From assembly GCA_018065985.1 (NCBI GenBank), contig JAGHSF010000059.1:1-64000 (forward strand): a DNA stretch of 64,000 nt, read 5' to 3'. The notes below the pieces were generated by a model, which saw nothing but the letters and a program-made list of their open reading frames with translations, was not told the DNA's origin and made no database searches. Shown here piece by piece: positions 32,461-40,622 of the stretch. The number at the start of each line of letters is the position of its first letter. Position 1 is the first letter of the stretch. This stretch comes from Candidatus Cryptobacteroides choladohippi (lineage in GTDB: Bacteria > Bacteroidota > Bacteroidia > Bacteroidales > UBA932). The position numbers and the translations under genes are program-made.

Positions 32461-34259
32461 CAGCTCTCGTCGAGAATCTCTGCAATATCCTTTACCGGGC
32501 GGTCGGCGTATCGTCCGAATGTGCTCATGCACAGGGGACAGCCGGTGGCTATGGCATCGGGTGCATCCTTGACAAGGTCATCCAGGGCATTCCTGGTCAT
32601 CGCCTCCCTCTGGGCGAATCCCAGCGTCAGACTTCCAAGGCTGCCGCCGCAGCATATGCTCTCTGCATGGTTGTGGCCGGCTTCCCTGAGCTCGGCACAG
32701 CGTCCCAGCAGATCCCTTGGCGCTTCGTAGATGCCGCTGCCGCGTCCCAGTTCGCAGGGGTCATGCCAGACCACTGAACCGCTGCCTTTGACGGGCGAGA
32801 GCTTGCCCAGCCTGACAAGTTCGTCGAAGTACTGGCTGTGGTGTATCACCCTCACTCCGGGAAGGCTGTAGTGCTCCCTGAAGATCTTGTAGCATATGGG
32901 GCAGCTGAGTATCAGCGTGTGGGCGCGGGATTCGCTGATGATCTGCTCGTTCTTGCGTATCAGCTGCTTGGCCTCGCCTATCTTTCCTGCGGTGAGCATG
33001 GGCCTTCCGCAGCACAGTCCGCCGTCGCGGTCCATCCACACATAGTTGACCCCGGCCTTTTTCAGCACCGACTCCACCGCCCTGGGAATGCGGGGCGTGA
33101 GCTGGGTCATGCAGCCGGCAAAGTACAGGACCTTGGACCCTCTGGCCGCGTCTGCGAGCGGACGGGTGTCTATCCCGGAGTAGTCCTGCTCTATGCTGTA
33201 GCGTCGGGTGGCACGCTGGGCCATGCGCAGCGTCGGTCCTTCTACGCCCACCTGGCATACCGCCTGGCATTTGCCGCACAGCAGGCACTTGTCGCTTATC
33301 TCGTCCACGCGTTTTTCGTGTCCGCGCCTGATGTGCCTGTTGAGGTACACGGTGCAGTCCTTCAGATTGGCCTTCTTCACGCTCATGGGGCATGCGTCGA
33401 TGCACACGCCGCAGCTCGGGCAGCTGAAGATCTCGGCACGGGCAAATCCTCTGCGGGCGTGGCGTATGCGGAGCCCGGCGTTGCGCATGGGAATCAGCAG
33501 CATCTCTGCCGGAATGTGCATGTAGCGGGTGAACGGCAGCACGAACATGAATACGCCCAGCGCTATGGAATATGCCCACCAGGTGGGGAGCATGTTGAAC
33601 TCGTTGCCGAGGAACTGCCTTGCCATCCAGTTGAGCGGAATGGTCATGAAGGAACCGCCGCTGATATGGGCTGTAAAGCCCTCTGCCAGCCATCTGAGCG
33701 GAAATATGGCCCACAGGGCATACTGGCCTATGAGATCGAGGAAAGACGGCCTCGTGGTCCTTCTCATGCCGAATATGAGCGAGCGGAAGCGCTTGATGAC
33801 CGCCAGTGCTATGCCCACCAGCACCACAAGCAGGAAAAAGTCCATCAGGAAGAAGAGTACCGAGCCTTTCACGGTGCTGTCGGCCTCTGCCACGAAGTAG
33901 TTGAAGAAGATGGGGTAGTAGAAGAACTTTATGCGCTCAGGCACGAAGAGGATCACCTCCACATGGCCCAGCACTATTAGCATGAACCATCCGAAGGCTA
34001 TGCTTGAGTGCATGAAGCCCAGCATGGGGTTGCGCTTCCACAGCTTGACATGCAGCAGACAGTTGAGAAAGATGTCCTTCACGTTCTTCACCGCCGTTTC
34101 CGGGGTGATGAGGGACTTGTAGAACTGAAGCCTGTCCTCCCTCGGGAGCTGCAGAAGTATCTTCAATATACCGTAGATGCAGTAGCCGAACACGAAGAAC
34201 ATTCCTGCCAGGAAGGGCAGGACGAAGGGGTGGAATCCTGATGCTATCCTGTCTATCAT
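32457..34259 (-). CDS. Membrane-bound HdrD/DsrMK-like iron-sulfur oxidoreductase
   Basis: A 600-residue protein from the ATG at 34259 (MIDRIASGFHPF), whose ATGA overlaps the stop of the small HdrC gene. The N-terminal half (about 1-265) has five or six membrane spans with His residues (GFMHSSIAFGW, VLGHVEVILFVPE, FTRYMHIPAE), as in quinone-reacting NarI/DsrM-like subunits. Two [4Fe-4S] motifs follow: CPSCGVCIDACPMS and CLLCGKCQAVCQVG. Two complete CCG domains follow: AGCMTQ...LCCGRP...CPIC and HDPCELG...ICCGGS...CPLC. The protein combines HdrE and HdrD functions and should move electrons between menaquinone and a thiol/disulfide or sulfur substrate. Confidence 0.85.
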   Translation of the reverse strand: MIDRIASGFHPFVLPFLAGMFFVFGYCIYGILKILLQLPREDRLQFYKSLITPETAVKNVKDIFLNCLLHVKLWKRNPMLGFMHSSIAFGWFMLIVLGHVEVILFVPERIKFFYYPIFFNYFVAEADSTVKGSVLFFLMDFFLLVVLVGIALAVIKRFRSLIFGMRRTTRPSFLDLIGQYALWAIFPLRWLAEGFTAHISGGSFMTIPLNWMARQFLGNEFNMLPTWWAYSIALGVFMFVLPFTRYMHIPAEMLLIPMRNAGLRIRHARRGFARAEIFSCPSCGVCIDACPMSVKKANLKDCTVYLNRHIRRGHEKRVDEISDKCLLCGKCQAVCQVGVEGPTLRMAQRATRRYSIEQDYSGIDTRPLADAARGSKVLYFAGCMTQLTPRIPRAVESVLKKAGVNYVWMDRDGGLCCGRPMLTAGKIGEAKQLIRKNEQIISESRAHTLILSCPICYKIFREHYSLPGVRVIHHSQYFDELVRLGKLSPVKGSGSVVWHDPCELGRGSGIYEAPRDLLGRCAELREAGHNHAESICCGGSLGSLTLGFAQREAMTRNALDDLVKDAPDAIATGCPLCMSTFGRYADRPVKDIAEILDESC

Positions 34260-34579
34260 TTCTTTTCGTATGTTCTGCAGATGCTGAGAATGAGATGGCG
34301 GGTGTTGATGCCTCTGGGGCATACCATGGTGCATTTGCCGCAGAGCATGCAGCAGGAGAGCATCCCTGACACGTCAGTGCCGCGCTGCAGGCCGAGTATG
34401 ACCTTGCGCATGCTCATTCCGGAATACTGCCCGGCGGTGCAGGTGGCGCTGCAGCTTCCGCACGCCATGCATGTCTTCATGTCCGGCTCCAGCCTTTCGA
34501 TCTTCCTGTACAACGAGAGGTCGGCCCTGTCAAGATCGATGGTCGAGCTTGGGGAAAGTCTGAATCCGAATTCCATCAT
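34256..34579 (-). CDS. Small HdrC-like ferredoxin subunit
   Basis: The real gene is the last 107 codons of the track ORF 34256..35083; the earlier part is a shadow of hdrA. It starts with two tandem ATGs (MMEFGFRLS) overlapping the hdrA stop. Two [4Fe-4S] motifs, CMACGSCSATCTAG and CMLCGKCTMVCPRG, identify an HdrC/QmoC-type electron carrier. It is half the length of the upstream HdrC, so the operon has two distinct C subunits. It overlaps the membrane subunit gene by four bases and probably wires HdrA to it. Confidence 0.85.
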   Translation of the reverse strand: MMEFGFRLSPSSTIDLDRADLSLYRKIERLEPDMKTCMACGSCSATCTAGQYSGMSMRKVILGLQRGTDVSGMLSCCMLCGKCTMVCPRGINTRHLILSICRTYEKK

Positions 34580-35586
34580 CTGCTGAGGTAATTGAATATG
34601 CTGAGTGCGGCGGCGCGGGCTTCCGCAACCGTCTCCGGAACCGTCTTGGTGCCTGTGCATGCTCCCGCGAAGAAGATTCCGGGCTTCTGCGACTCCAGAA
34701 TGCTGTAGATGTTGTCCTTGCTGCGCAGGAAACCGTCCGTATCGACTTCGACGTGCAGCATGTCGGCGATGCTCGTTGCAGACGGGTTGCACTGCATGCC
34801 CGCCATGAGGCAGAGGCAGTCCATCTGAATCTTGAGGGGCTTGCCGCTGAGCGTGTCCTCTGCCTTGACCTGCACGCGGCCGTCTATGGTCTCGCTGACC
34901 TCGCTGACGCGTCCGCGGATGAACCGGATGCCGTAGTCGCGCTGCGCGTTGAGGTAGAAGTCCTCGTATTTCTTGCCGAAGAGGCGAAGGTCCATATAGA
35001 AGCAGAAGACCTCGCAGCCGGGGAACTTCTCCTTGATCTCGATGGCCTGCTTGATGGCTGTCATGCAGCATACCTTGGAGCACTGGGTGTTGCCGGCCTT
35101 GATGTCCCTGGACCCTACGCAGTGCACGAAGCCGAAAACTTTCGGTTCCCTGGGGATGCGCAGGTCCTCGGCTCCGGCGAACCAGTTCTCGAGGTCCCTG
35201 TTGGTTATCACATGGTCATAGACCCCGTAGCCGTATTCCTCCTTCTTTGCGGCATCGAACAGCTTGAACCCGCTGGCAATGAGCACGGCGCGGCTGAGGA
35301 TGTTCACACCGTTCGAGAGCATTACGGCATAGCCGTCCTTCAGGCGGTTGATGCTCTGCACCGTGGTCTCCAGGAAGATGTTGGCTTCCCTGCAGCTTTC
35401 CACGAGTTTTGCAACCAGTTCCCTGGCCGGCGTCATGTCGGGGAACAGCCTGTGCCAGCAGGCAACGTGTCCGCCAAGGTGGTCGGACTGCTCCACGATT
35501 ATGGGACGCAGGCCCAGCGACAGCATTTGCCTGGCTGCTTCAAGTCCGGCGACTCCTCCGCCTATGATGATGACGTTCTCTTTCAT
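34576..35586 (-). CDS. hdrA: HdrA-like FAD/iron-sulfur subunit
   Basis: A 336-residue short HdrA, comparable in layout to QmoA or sulfur-oxidiser sHdrA and far smaller than methanogen HdrA. The FAD Rossmann motif IIGGGVAGLEAARQMLSLG is N-terminal. The HdrA cluster motif CVGSRDIKAGNTQCSKVCC lies near residues 155-175. LIASGFKLFD and the C-terminal PGIFFAGACTGTKTVPETVA complete the FAD site. It lacks the N- and C-terminal ferredoxin extensions of bifurcating HdrA, so flavin bifurcation is not assured. It overlaps the small HdrC gene and follows hdrB by three bases. Confidence 0.88.
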   Translation of the reverse strand: MKENVIIIGGGVAGLEAARQMLSLGLRPIIVEQSDHLGGHVACWHRLFPDMTPARELVAKLVESCREANIFLETTVQSINRLKDGYAVMLSNGVNILSRAVLIASGFKLFDAAKKEEYGYGVYDHVITNRDLENWFAGAEDLRIPREPKVFGFVHCVGSRDIKAGNTQCSKVCCMTAIKQAIEIKEKFPGCEVFCFYMDLRLFGKKYEDFYLNAQRDYGIRFIRGRVSEVSETIDGRVQVKAEDTLSGKPLKIQMDCLCLMAGMQCNPSATSIADMLHVEVDTDGFLRSKDNIYSILESQKPGIFFAGACTGTKTVPETVAEARAAALSIFNYLSR

Positions 35587-35589
35587 AAA

Positions 35590-36660
35590 CTAATGACATT
35601 TAAGCACTTGTGGCATCTCAGGACGGAGGAGGTCCTCCTTGTTGAGACCCAGATACTTCTCTGAAGGCTTGTATTCGATTCCTATCTTGTCAAGGAAAGG
35701 CTCCACTGCCACCTGGTGAACCTGAAGGCCAAGGTCCCAGGGGTTCTCTCCCAGCACCAGACCGGCAAGTTCCTCATAGGTGAACACAGGAATGCCGTAT
35801 CCGTTCTGGCCGTAGGTCTTGCCTGTCTGCTCGGCTATCACATACTGCCAGCGGTCCAGGAAATATGGGCATCCGGGGCAGTTGGTGATGATTGCGTCAG
35901 GATGGTAAGGCTCCATCGACTCGAACTTCTTGTGGGTGTTCGACACGCAGTAGCCTCTGTTGGCCTTTACGAGGTACTGGCGGAAACCGAATCCGCAGCA
36001 GTGCCGGCGCTCGGGGTAGTCGATAACCTGGCCTCCCCAGCTCTCCACCATTCCGCTGAGCACGCAGGGATATTCCGCCCCTCCCACACCCTTGTGGGGG
36101 AACATCTTGGAATAATGGCAGCCTATGTGCTCGACTATCTTCAGGGGCTCTCCCGTCTCCTTGTCCACCAGGCGGTACTGCGCGTTCTCGGCAATCTGGT
36201 TCCTGAACTTGTAGACAAGGTCGCTTGCATGAGCTATATACTTGGGAATCTTGAATTCCCGGCGGCATGCCTTCCACAGGTTCTCACGTATCCTTGCCTC
36301 CAGTTCCGGGAACTCCCTCCATGTCTCGATGGTCTCGGTGTAGTTTCCGAAGGAAGTTATGCAGGACACCACCAGATTGTCGTATCCGCACTCGGTCATG
36401 AGGGCGAACTGGCGCGCGACAATGGTCATGGCAGTCTCCTGAGGTATGGTGTCGGAATGGTAGGCTATGCCTCCGCAGGTGGTATGGTGCTCGTTGTCGC
36501 AGATGTCCTTTCCCAGGAGATCGCGGCATATCTTCAGAAAGTATTTCTCGCTTGCCGGGAAAAAACTCTGACGTATGCAGCTGCGTGCATAGTACCAGTG
36601 GTCATCGGGGATGTCCTTCTGGTAGTCCGACCATATTTTCTGTTTGCCTTGATAGATCAT
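35590..36660 (-). CDS. hdrB: HdrB-like CCG-domain subunit
   Basis: A 356-residue HdrB relative, probably the catalytic disulfide- or sulfur-handling subunit. The C-terminal CCG domain is complete: EHIGCHYSKMFP, RRHCCGFGFRQY and TNCPGCPYF. The N-terminal CCG domain is degenerate, with HHTTCGGIAY in place of CCG and VVSCITSFGNY in place of the CxxC element. A classical HdrB binds two non-cubane clusters through two CCG motifs; here perhaps only one is normal. The gene sits between two hdr genes with two- to three-base gaps, so co-translation is likely. Confidence 0.83.
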   Translation of the reverse strand: MIYQGKQKIWSDYQKDIPDDHWYYARSCIRQSFFPASEKYFLKICRDLLGKDICDNEHHTTCGGIAYHSDTIPQETAMTIVARQFALMTECGYDNLVVSCITSFGNYTETIETWREFPELEARIRENLWKACRREFKIPKYIAHASDLVYKFRNQIAENAQYRLVDKETGEPLKIVEHIGCHYSKMFPHKGVGGAEYPCVLSGMVESWGGQVIDYPERRHCCGFGFRQYLVKANRGYCVSNTHKKFESMEPYHPDAIITNCPGCPYFLDRWQYVIAEQTGKTYGQNGYGIPVFTYEELAGLVLGENPWDLGLQVHQVAVEPFLDKIGIEYKPSEKYLGLNKEDLLRPEMPQVLKCH

Positions 36661-36662
36661 TT

Positions 36663-37400
36663 TCAGTCGTTGTTGAAGTGAATGTCGGAGCAGTGCTCGA
36701 AGGTATGCCTGCGATACTCTTCCATGCTCATACCCATCTCCTCAGCCTTCTTTCGGGAGAATTCCTCCACCAGTGCCGTTCTTTCGGTGCCTCCGCTGAC
36801 GTCGAAGATGGCCTTGAGTTCCGACATGTCCTCGGGAGCGATCTGCCTGAGGGCACCGGGACCCTTTCCCTTGTAGTTGGCTCCCATCCTTGCATAGCTT
36901 GCCTCCTTGTGCTCGAGGTGCCATTTCCATACGGGGCCCGACTCGGGGTGATCCTCGAACCTGAAGGTGTCGGGGTATACGCAGTAGCCGTATTCCAGGA
37001 TATTCCTGTTGATGGCTTCGGTAAGCGGGTAGATCTGCCTTCCCCTCTCGGACTCGGTGAAGTATCCCAGCTTGACGGAGAGGTTGCGCAGGGCCATGAT
37101 GACCTTGCCCGGGGCATTGCTTCTGGGGCATCGCGTCATGCAGGACATGCATTCCCCGCAGTACCAGATGGTCTCGCTCCGCAGCAGGGCCTCTATCTCG
37201 CTGTCATCCTTGCGCTGGACCGTATCCACGATCTTTCGCGGGTCATAGCGGTAGAACTCCGCAGCAGGGCATATGGCTGTGCAGGTTCCGCAGTTTATGC
37301 AGGCCTTCAGGCCTTCGCGGAATCTGTAATCCTTGCACAGCTCGTCATACAGTTTCGTTGTCACTATACAGGTTTCAGTTTTCTTGCCAATCTCGAGCAT
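36663..37400 (-). CDS. hdrC: HdrC-like ferredoxin subunit, long form
   Basis: A 245-residue subunit with two [4Fe-4S] motifs, CINCGTCTAICPAAEF near residue 34 and CGECMSCMTRCPRS near 82. The C-terminal half is helical, with no cluster. It should carry electrons between HdrA and HdrB. The track ATG at 37400 lies 37 bases inside the SDR gene. A GTG at 37364 shares its G with the SDR stop (TAGTG) and gives a 233-residue product, so translational coupling there is an attractive alternative start. It opens the five-gene hdr block C-B-A-C-D. Confidence 0.85.
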   Translation of the reverse strand: MLEIGKKTETCIVTTKLYDELCKDYRFREGLKACINCGTCTAICPAAEFYRYDPRKIVDTVQRKDDSEIEALLRSETIWYCGECMSCMTRCPRSNAPGKVIMALRNLSVKLGYFTESERGRQIYPLTEAINRNILEYGYCVYPDTFRFEDHPESGPVWKWHLEHKEASYARMGANYKGKGPGALRQIAPEDMSELKAIFDVSGGTERTALVEEFSRKKAEEMGMSMEEYRRHTFEHCSDIHFNND

Positions 37401-38140
37401 AGTCCCGGGAAGAAGCGCTTGATGTACACCATCAGCAGTTCCTTGCGCCCGACCAGGACTTCTCTTTTTCCCTTGCTTATCGCACGGGTGATCCTGCGTG
37501 CCGCCGTCTTCACGTCAAGTCCGCCGGCCTGGCCGGGGTCCATCTTTCCGTAGCGGGCGCCGCCCTCCACCAGTGCGTTCATTGAAATGTTCGTCTGTAC
37601 CCTCCCGGGGCACACCATGGTGACATCTATCTCCCTGTGCTCGGCCGCCAGAGTCTCGAAGAATCCGTACAGTGCAAACTTCGACGAGCTGTATCCGCAT
37701 CTGAGAGGAAAGCCGAAGCGGCCAGCTATGGAGCTTGTCACGGCAATCTTCCCGCCGCCCTGCGAGAGCATCAGGGGAAGAATGGCCTTGCTTATCGCTA
37801 CAGGGGCGAAGAAGTTGATTTCCATGATTTTGCGTATGGTCTCCATGGAGGTGTCCTCGATGCGTGTGCGCTGGCTTACCCCGGCGTTGCAGAACAGTAT
37901 GTCAAGCCCGGAGAAGGCCTCCCATGCCTGCTGGCAGAGAGCGTCGATCCCGGATGCATCCTGAAGGTCGAACGGCAGGACCACCGCGCCCCCGGCTCCG
38001 ATACGCATGCAGCCGTCGGCCACTCTCTGAAGCCTGTCGGCGGAGCTGGCCGTGAGCACGAGGCAGGCGCCCTGCGCGGCGTACTCGTACGCGCAGGCTT
38101 CCCCTATCCCCGAAGATGCCCCTGTGATCCAGACTTTCAT
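37364..38140 (-). CDS. SDR reductase, candidate 3-ketocapnine reductase
   Basis: A 258-residue short-chain dehydrogenase. The NAD(P)-binding motif TGASSGIGEACAYEYA is N-terminal. NAG is in LFCNAGVS, the catalytic Ser in AVTSSIAGRFG and YxxxK in CGYSSSKFALYG. A hydrophobic-basic tail (IKRFFPGLCSRLARKLKPV) suggests membrane association, as in ketosphinganine reductases of the same superfamily. Its position directly after a cysteate-synthase-like gene and an SPT/SulA-type gene points to reduction of the 3-keto product to capnine. That assignment is by context. It overlaps the upstream gene by four bases. Confidence 0.8.
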   Translation of the reverse strand: MKVWITGASSGIGEACAYEYAAQGACLVLTASSADRLQRVADGCMRIGAGGAVVLPFDLQDASGIDALCQQAWEAFSGLDILFCNAGVSQRTRIEDTSMETIRKIMEINFFAPVAISKAILPLMLSQGGGKIAVTSSIAGRFGFPLRCGYSSSKFALYGFFETLAAEHREIDVTMVCPGRVQTNISMNALVEGGARYGKMDPGQAGGLDVKTAARRITRAISKGKREVLVGRKELLMVYIKRFFPGLCSRLARKLKPV

Positions 38141-39351
38141 GCCAGTACTGCTTTTCTGAATCCGGTGTTACGCTCCGACCCTTCGCCCATGTTGACGGAA
38201 ACCACGTCTCCGTTGTGGATGAGGCCTTCCTCGAGAGCCTTGAGGAATCCGGCGATGCAGACCATTGCTGCCGGTCCGGGGATAACTCCCGTGTTTTCGT
38301 GAATCCATCTTGCCAGTTCCACGAGGCTGTCTTCCTTCACTCTCACGAAGGATCCGCCGCTCTTGTGAACGATGGGAGCCACGATGGGGAACATTCCGGG
38401 CGTGCCGGTCGAGAGAATGGAGATCGAGGTGCGTGGTGTGACGCTTGGGAAGTCCTTCTCCCAGCCTTCGGGGAAGCCTTCGCTCCTGGCTTTCTCCCAG
38501 CCGAGGACCATGGGGTCGCAGGTATCCTGCTGCGCAAGTATCATCCTCGGCAGCCTGACGTCCATACCCTGGGCATTCAGCTCGCGCACGCCTTTGTCAA
38601 GCGCTATGGGGGCTGTTCCGCCGCTCACGGCCTGCACATAGACATCCGGCATCCTGCCTATCTGGCGGAGGTACTCGAACACGAGTGTTCTCTTGGATTC
38701 CACGCGTATGGGGTCGATGTTGCCTGCGGTCATCAGGGTTCCGGTCTGCATGCTGAATGCGGCGGCCTCCTTCTTGGCATCGGCGTAGTTGCCTTGCGAG
38801 ATGCGCAGGTCCTGCCTGTGCGACATGATGGTCAGGGCGGTGTCCGGGGAGACGTCGCAGGGCACGAAGATGGTGAATTTCACATCAGCCTCGGCACAAT
38901 AGCGGCTGAAGGCTGTGGCGGTGTTTCCTGTCGATGCGGCGCAGAAGTGCTTCACGCCCCATTCCTTGAAGAGGGATGCACCCAGTGCCGCAGCGGGGTC
39001 CTTGAAGGTGCCGGTGCCGCCCGAGAGGTCGGAACGTGACACAAGCGGAGTGCAGTCTATGCCGTACTTCTGCTTTGCGTAGTCCTTGAGGCACTTCCAT
39101 TCCTCGAAGGGAACGGCGCCCTCGCCGAGGGTGACGATGTTCTCGCGATGCTCCAGAGGAAGAAAGTCGAACCAGTGGAAGAGGTTCTCGGCCTTCCGGC
39201 TGCAGAGTTCGGGCAGTTTCGCGTAGTCGGCAAAGTATCTTGCCTCCGCCCTCTGGCAGCCGCATGTGCATTTCTGCCCTTCGGCGAACCACTGGCCAAA
39301 GCTCTCTATCTCCCGCCCGCAGGATGTACAGTAAAGGTGATATTTCGCCAT
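38137..39351 (-). CDS. Cysteate-synthase-like PLP enzyme (threonine synthase family)
   Basis: A 404-residue fold-type II PLP enzyme. The N-terminus has a zinc-ribbon-like set of Cys (LYCTSCGRE, then CTCGCQ). The PLP lysine is in GGTGTFKDPAAALG, and the phosphate/PLP loop in AASTGNTATAFSRYC. The family is threonine synthase. In methanogens a cysteate synthase that makes cysteate from phosphoserine and sulfite evolved from this family (established knowledge). The context here, next to an SPT/SulA-type acyltransferase and an SDR, makes cysteate for sulfonolipids the best reading. A true threonine synthase is the alternative, but nothing else of threonine synthesis is nearby. Confidence 0.72.
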   Translation of the reverse strand: MAKYHLYCTSCGREIESFGQWFAEGQKCTCGCQRAEARYFADYAKLPELCSRKAENLFHWFDFLPLEHRENIVTLGEGAVPFEEWKCLKDYAKQKYGIDCTPLVSRSDLSGGTGTFKDPAAALGASLFKEWGVKHFCAASTGNTATAFSRYCAEADVKFTIFVPCDVSPDTALTIMSHRQDLRISQGNYADAKKEAAAFSMQTGTLMTAGNIDPIRVESKRTLVFEYLRQIGRMPDVYVQAVSGGTAPIALDKGVRELNAQGMDVRLPRMILAQQDTCDPMVLGWEKARSEGFPEGWEKDFPSVTPRTSISILSTGTPGMFPIVAPIVHKSGGSFVRVKEDSLVELARWIHENTGVIPGPAAMVCIAGFLKALEEGLIHNGDVVSVNMGEGSERNTGFRKAVLA

Positions 39352-39354
39352 GTA

Positions 39355-40620
39355 CTAGTGGATTAGGGCCATGTCTGGCATTTCGTGGTCGTATTCGCCG
39401 CGCTCGAGCCTCTCCTTGATGTCCTTGAATGCGGCCAGTGTACGGTCCACATCCTCGATGGAGTGCGCTGCGGTGGGGATTATGCGGAAGATGAGCATTC
39501 CCGGGGGAATGACGGGGTAAGTCACGATAGAGCAGAAGATGCCGTAGTTCTCTCTGAGGTCCACAGCGATGTTGGAGGCCTGGTTCACACCGCAGTAGAG
39601 GTGTACCGGGGTCACGCATGCCTCTGCGGGTCCGATTTCGTATCCGAGTTCGCGGAAGCCTTCCTGCAGTCTGCGGGTCACCTTCCAGAGCTGGGCTCTG
39701 AGCTGGTCTCCCTCGGCGCTGCGTATGATCTCGAGACGCTTCAGACAGCCCTCGACTATGGGCATGGGAAGGCTCTTTGCGTACATCTGCGAGCGCATGT
39801 TGTATCGCAGGTAGTTGATGATGTCCTTGTCTGAAGCCACGAATCCGCCAATGGTTGCCATCGACTTGGCATAGGCGCCGATGTAGAGGTCGATGCCGTC
39901 CATCACGCCGAAGTGTTCGGAGGTGCCGCGGCCGTTCGGACCCATTACGCCGAAGCCGTGGGCATCGTCGATGAGTATGCGGAAACTGTATTTCTTCTTC
40001 AGTGCAACTATCTGGTCGAGTATGCCGAGTGCGCCTGTCATGCCGAACACACCCTCGGTGATGAGGAGCACGCCGCCGCCGTTGGCGTCAGCCTCCTCAG
40101 TGGCCTTCTTGAGCTTCTGCTCGCAGGATGCAATGTCGTTGTGCTTGAATTTGTACACGCTTCCCATATGCATGCGCACGCCGTCGATGAGGCAGGCATG
40201 TGCTTCGGAGTCGATCACGACCACATCGTGGCGGCTCAGAAGGGAATCTATGGTGGAGACTATGCCCTGATATCCGAAGTTGAATTCGAAGGCGGCCTCC
40301 TTGCACTCGAACTCGGCAAGCTCGCGCTCGAGCCTCTCGTGCAGTTCGGTCTGGCCTGTCATCATGCGGCTTCCCATAGGGTATGCCATACCCCAGCGTT
40401 CAGCTGCCTGAGCGTCTATCTTTCTGATTTCAGGGTGATTGGCGAGTCCGAGGTAGTTGTTCAGACTCCAGCAGAGCACTTCCTTTCCGTTGAAGCGCAT
40501 GTGGGGGCCAAGCTCTCCCTCAAGTTTAGGGAAAGCGAAATAGCCGTCAGCCCTGTCTCTGTACTGTCCTATCGGTCCTCCCGAGGACTTTCTGATCTTG
40601 TCAAAAATGTCTACTTGCAT
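39355..40620 (-). CDS. sulA: Alpha-oxoamine synthase, candidate cysteate acyltransferase SulA (or SPT)
   Basis: A 421-residue fold-type I PLP enzyme of the serine palmitoyltransferase/KBL family. Seen directly: NNYLGLANHPE near residue 75, DDAHGFGVMGPNGRGTSEH and the PLP lysine in AYAKSMATIGGF. The SPT-like segments YLRYNMRSQMYAKSLPMP and NYGIFCSIVTYPVIPPGM are also present, which separate it from KBL and BioF. It should condense a fatty acyl thioester with an amino acid. With a cysteate-synthase-like gene four bases downstream, cysteate is the likely amino acid, giving 3-ketocapnine as described for SulA of Alistipes. Serine (sphingolipid) remains possible and sequence reading alone cannot decide. 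Confidence 0.78.
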   Translation of the reverse strand: MQVDIFDKIRKSSGGPIGQYRDRADGYFAFPKLEGELGPHMRFNGKEVLCWSLNNYLGLANHPEIRKIDAQAAERWGMAYPMGSRMMTGQTELHERLERELAEFECKEAAFEFNFGYQGIVSTIDSLLSRHDVVVIDSEAHACLIDGVRMHMGSVYKFKHNDIASCEQKLKKATEEADANGGGVLLITEGVFGMTGALGILDQIVALKKKYSFRILIDDAHGFGVMGPNGRGTSEHFGVMDGIDLYIGAYAKSMATIGGFVASDKDIINYLRYNMRSQMYAKSLPMPIVEGCLKRLEIIRSAEGDQLRAQLWKVTRRLQEGFRELGYEIGPAEACVTPVHLYCGVNQASNIAVDLRENYGIFCSIVTYPVIPPGMLIFRIIPTAAHSIEDVDRTLAAFKDIKERLERGEYDHEMPDMALIH

Positions 40621-40622
40621 AT

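Noticed and set aside
34580-35083. Upstream part of ORF 34256..35083
   Set aside because: This stretch is an out-of-frame shadow of hdrA; only the last 107 codons encode the small HdrC.
38137-39351. Plain threonine synthase
   Set aside because: The family is right, but the operon with SulA/SPT-type and SDR genes and the lack of threonine pathway genes favour cysteate synthase. Kept as an alternative.
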